64,000 nt of DNA from Endozoicomonas gorgoniicola (lineage in GTDB: Bacteria; Pseudomonadota; Gammaproteobacteria; Pseudomonadales; Endozoicomonadaceae). The position numbers and the translations under genes are program-made. The stretch's first letter is position 1. Each line of letters opens with the position of its first letter. The stretch is from NCBI RefSeq assembly GCF_025562715.2, contig NZ_JAPFCC010000001.1, forward strand, positions 3,118,501 to 3,182,500, given 5' to 3'. The notes under the pieces are model-generated. The model was given only the letters and a program-made list of their open reading frames with translations. It was not told the origin of the DNA and did not search any database. Positions 63,871 to 64,000 of this stretch are shown here, piece after piece.

Positions 63871-64000
63871 TTATTCACAGGTTTAAAAAATTAATTTGTG
63901 TTTGGTTTGTATTACTAATAAGTTATACTGAACTTTTGTCGCTTATCTTTAATTGCTTTAAATCAAAAAAAACTCAATCAACCTTCAAAGAATAAGCATT

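Overview
The window looks like a chromosomal segment of a marine gammaproteobacterium of the Oceanospirillales type, most like Endozoicomonas. That is an inference from gene content: PilD and minor-pilin proteins resemble those of Pseudomonas, an argR-artPJQM transport locus is present, insertion sequences are abundant, and there are lineage-specific secreted, TPR and membrane-anchored proteins. No rRNA, tRNA or CRISPR array was recognised.

Layout. 1-825: an IS1-family element truncates the last gene of a peptide ABC transporter (825-3768). 3815-4935: an IS30-family element. 5096-6826: a secreted methyltransferase-like protein. 7077-10692: argR facing an artPJQM arginine transporter, with ARG boxes between them. 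10738-13560: small orphan proteins and a start-less remnant. 13739-15700: topB. 15789-20376: a tandem array of three secreted acidic paralogs. The first is split by an ISNCY-like element whose transposase carries a slippery A_AAA_AAG site. Remnants of dgt lie between the copies, and intact dgt follows at 20495. 21969-26827: an acetyltransferase, an aldo/keto reductase, pilD-coaE and nadE. 26949-33159: three tandem TPR-like genes of about 630-655 codons, separated by a fimX'-nadE' fusion scar and an IS1 remnant. 33160-35244: fimX. 35520-43533 and 43737-51176: two complete, tail-to-tail minor pilin/PilY1 clusters with a 161-bp palindrome between the two pilY1 genes. 51443-56563: a hexose-6-phosphate mutarotase, a repeat-rich protein, ispH, fkpB and lspA. 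56700-64000: an accessory region with a membrane-anchored orphan, decayed ZorA/ZorB-like motor genes interrupted by a 1-kb cassette, a broken ParA gene with RHH and nuclease-like partners, a SHOCT gene split by a second IS30 copy, and a HIRAN gene.

How it works together. Type IV pilus function dominates the right-centre of the window: PilD processes prepilins, FimX regulates assembly through c-di-GMP, and two alternative sets of minor pilins plus PilY1 could cap pili with different tips. Arginine uptake is a second unit, under ArgR.

The strongest unexpected signal is architectural. Two unrelated gene families, the secreted acidic paralogs and the TPR proteins, have been amplified in tandem between housekeeping genes. 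In each array the junctions keep broken pieces of both flanking genes, so the duplication endpoints can be read directly. The right end is a graveyard of defence-type and mobile genes.
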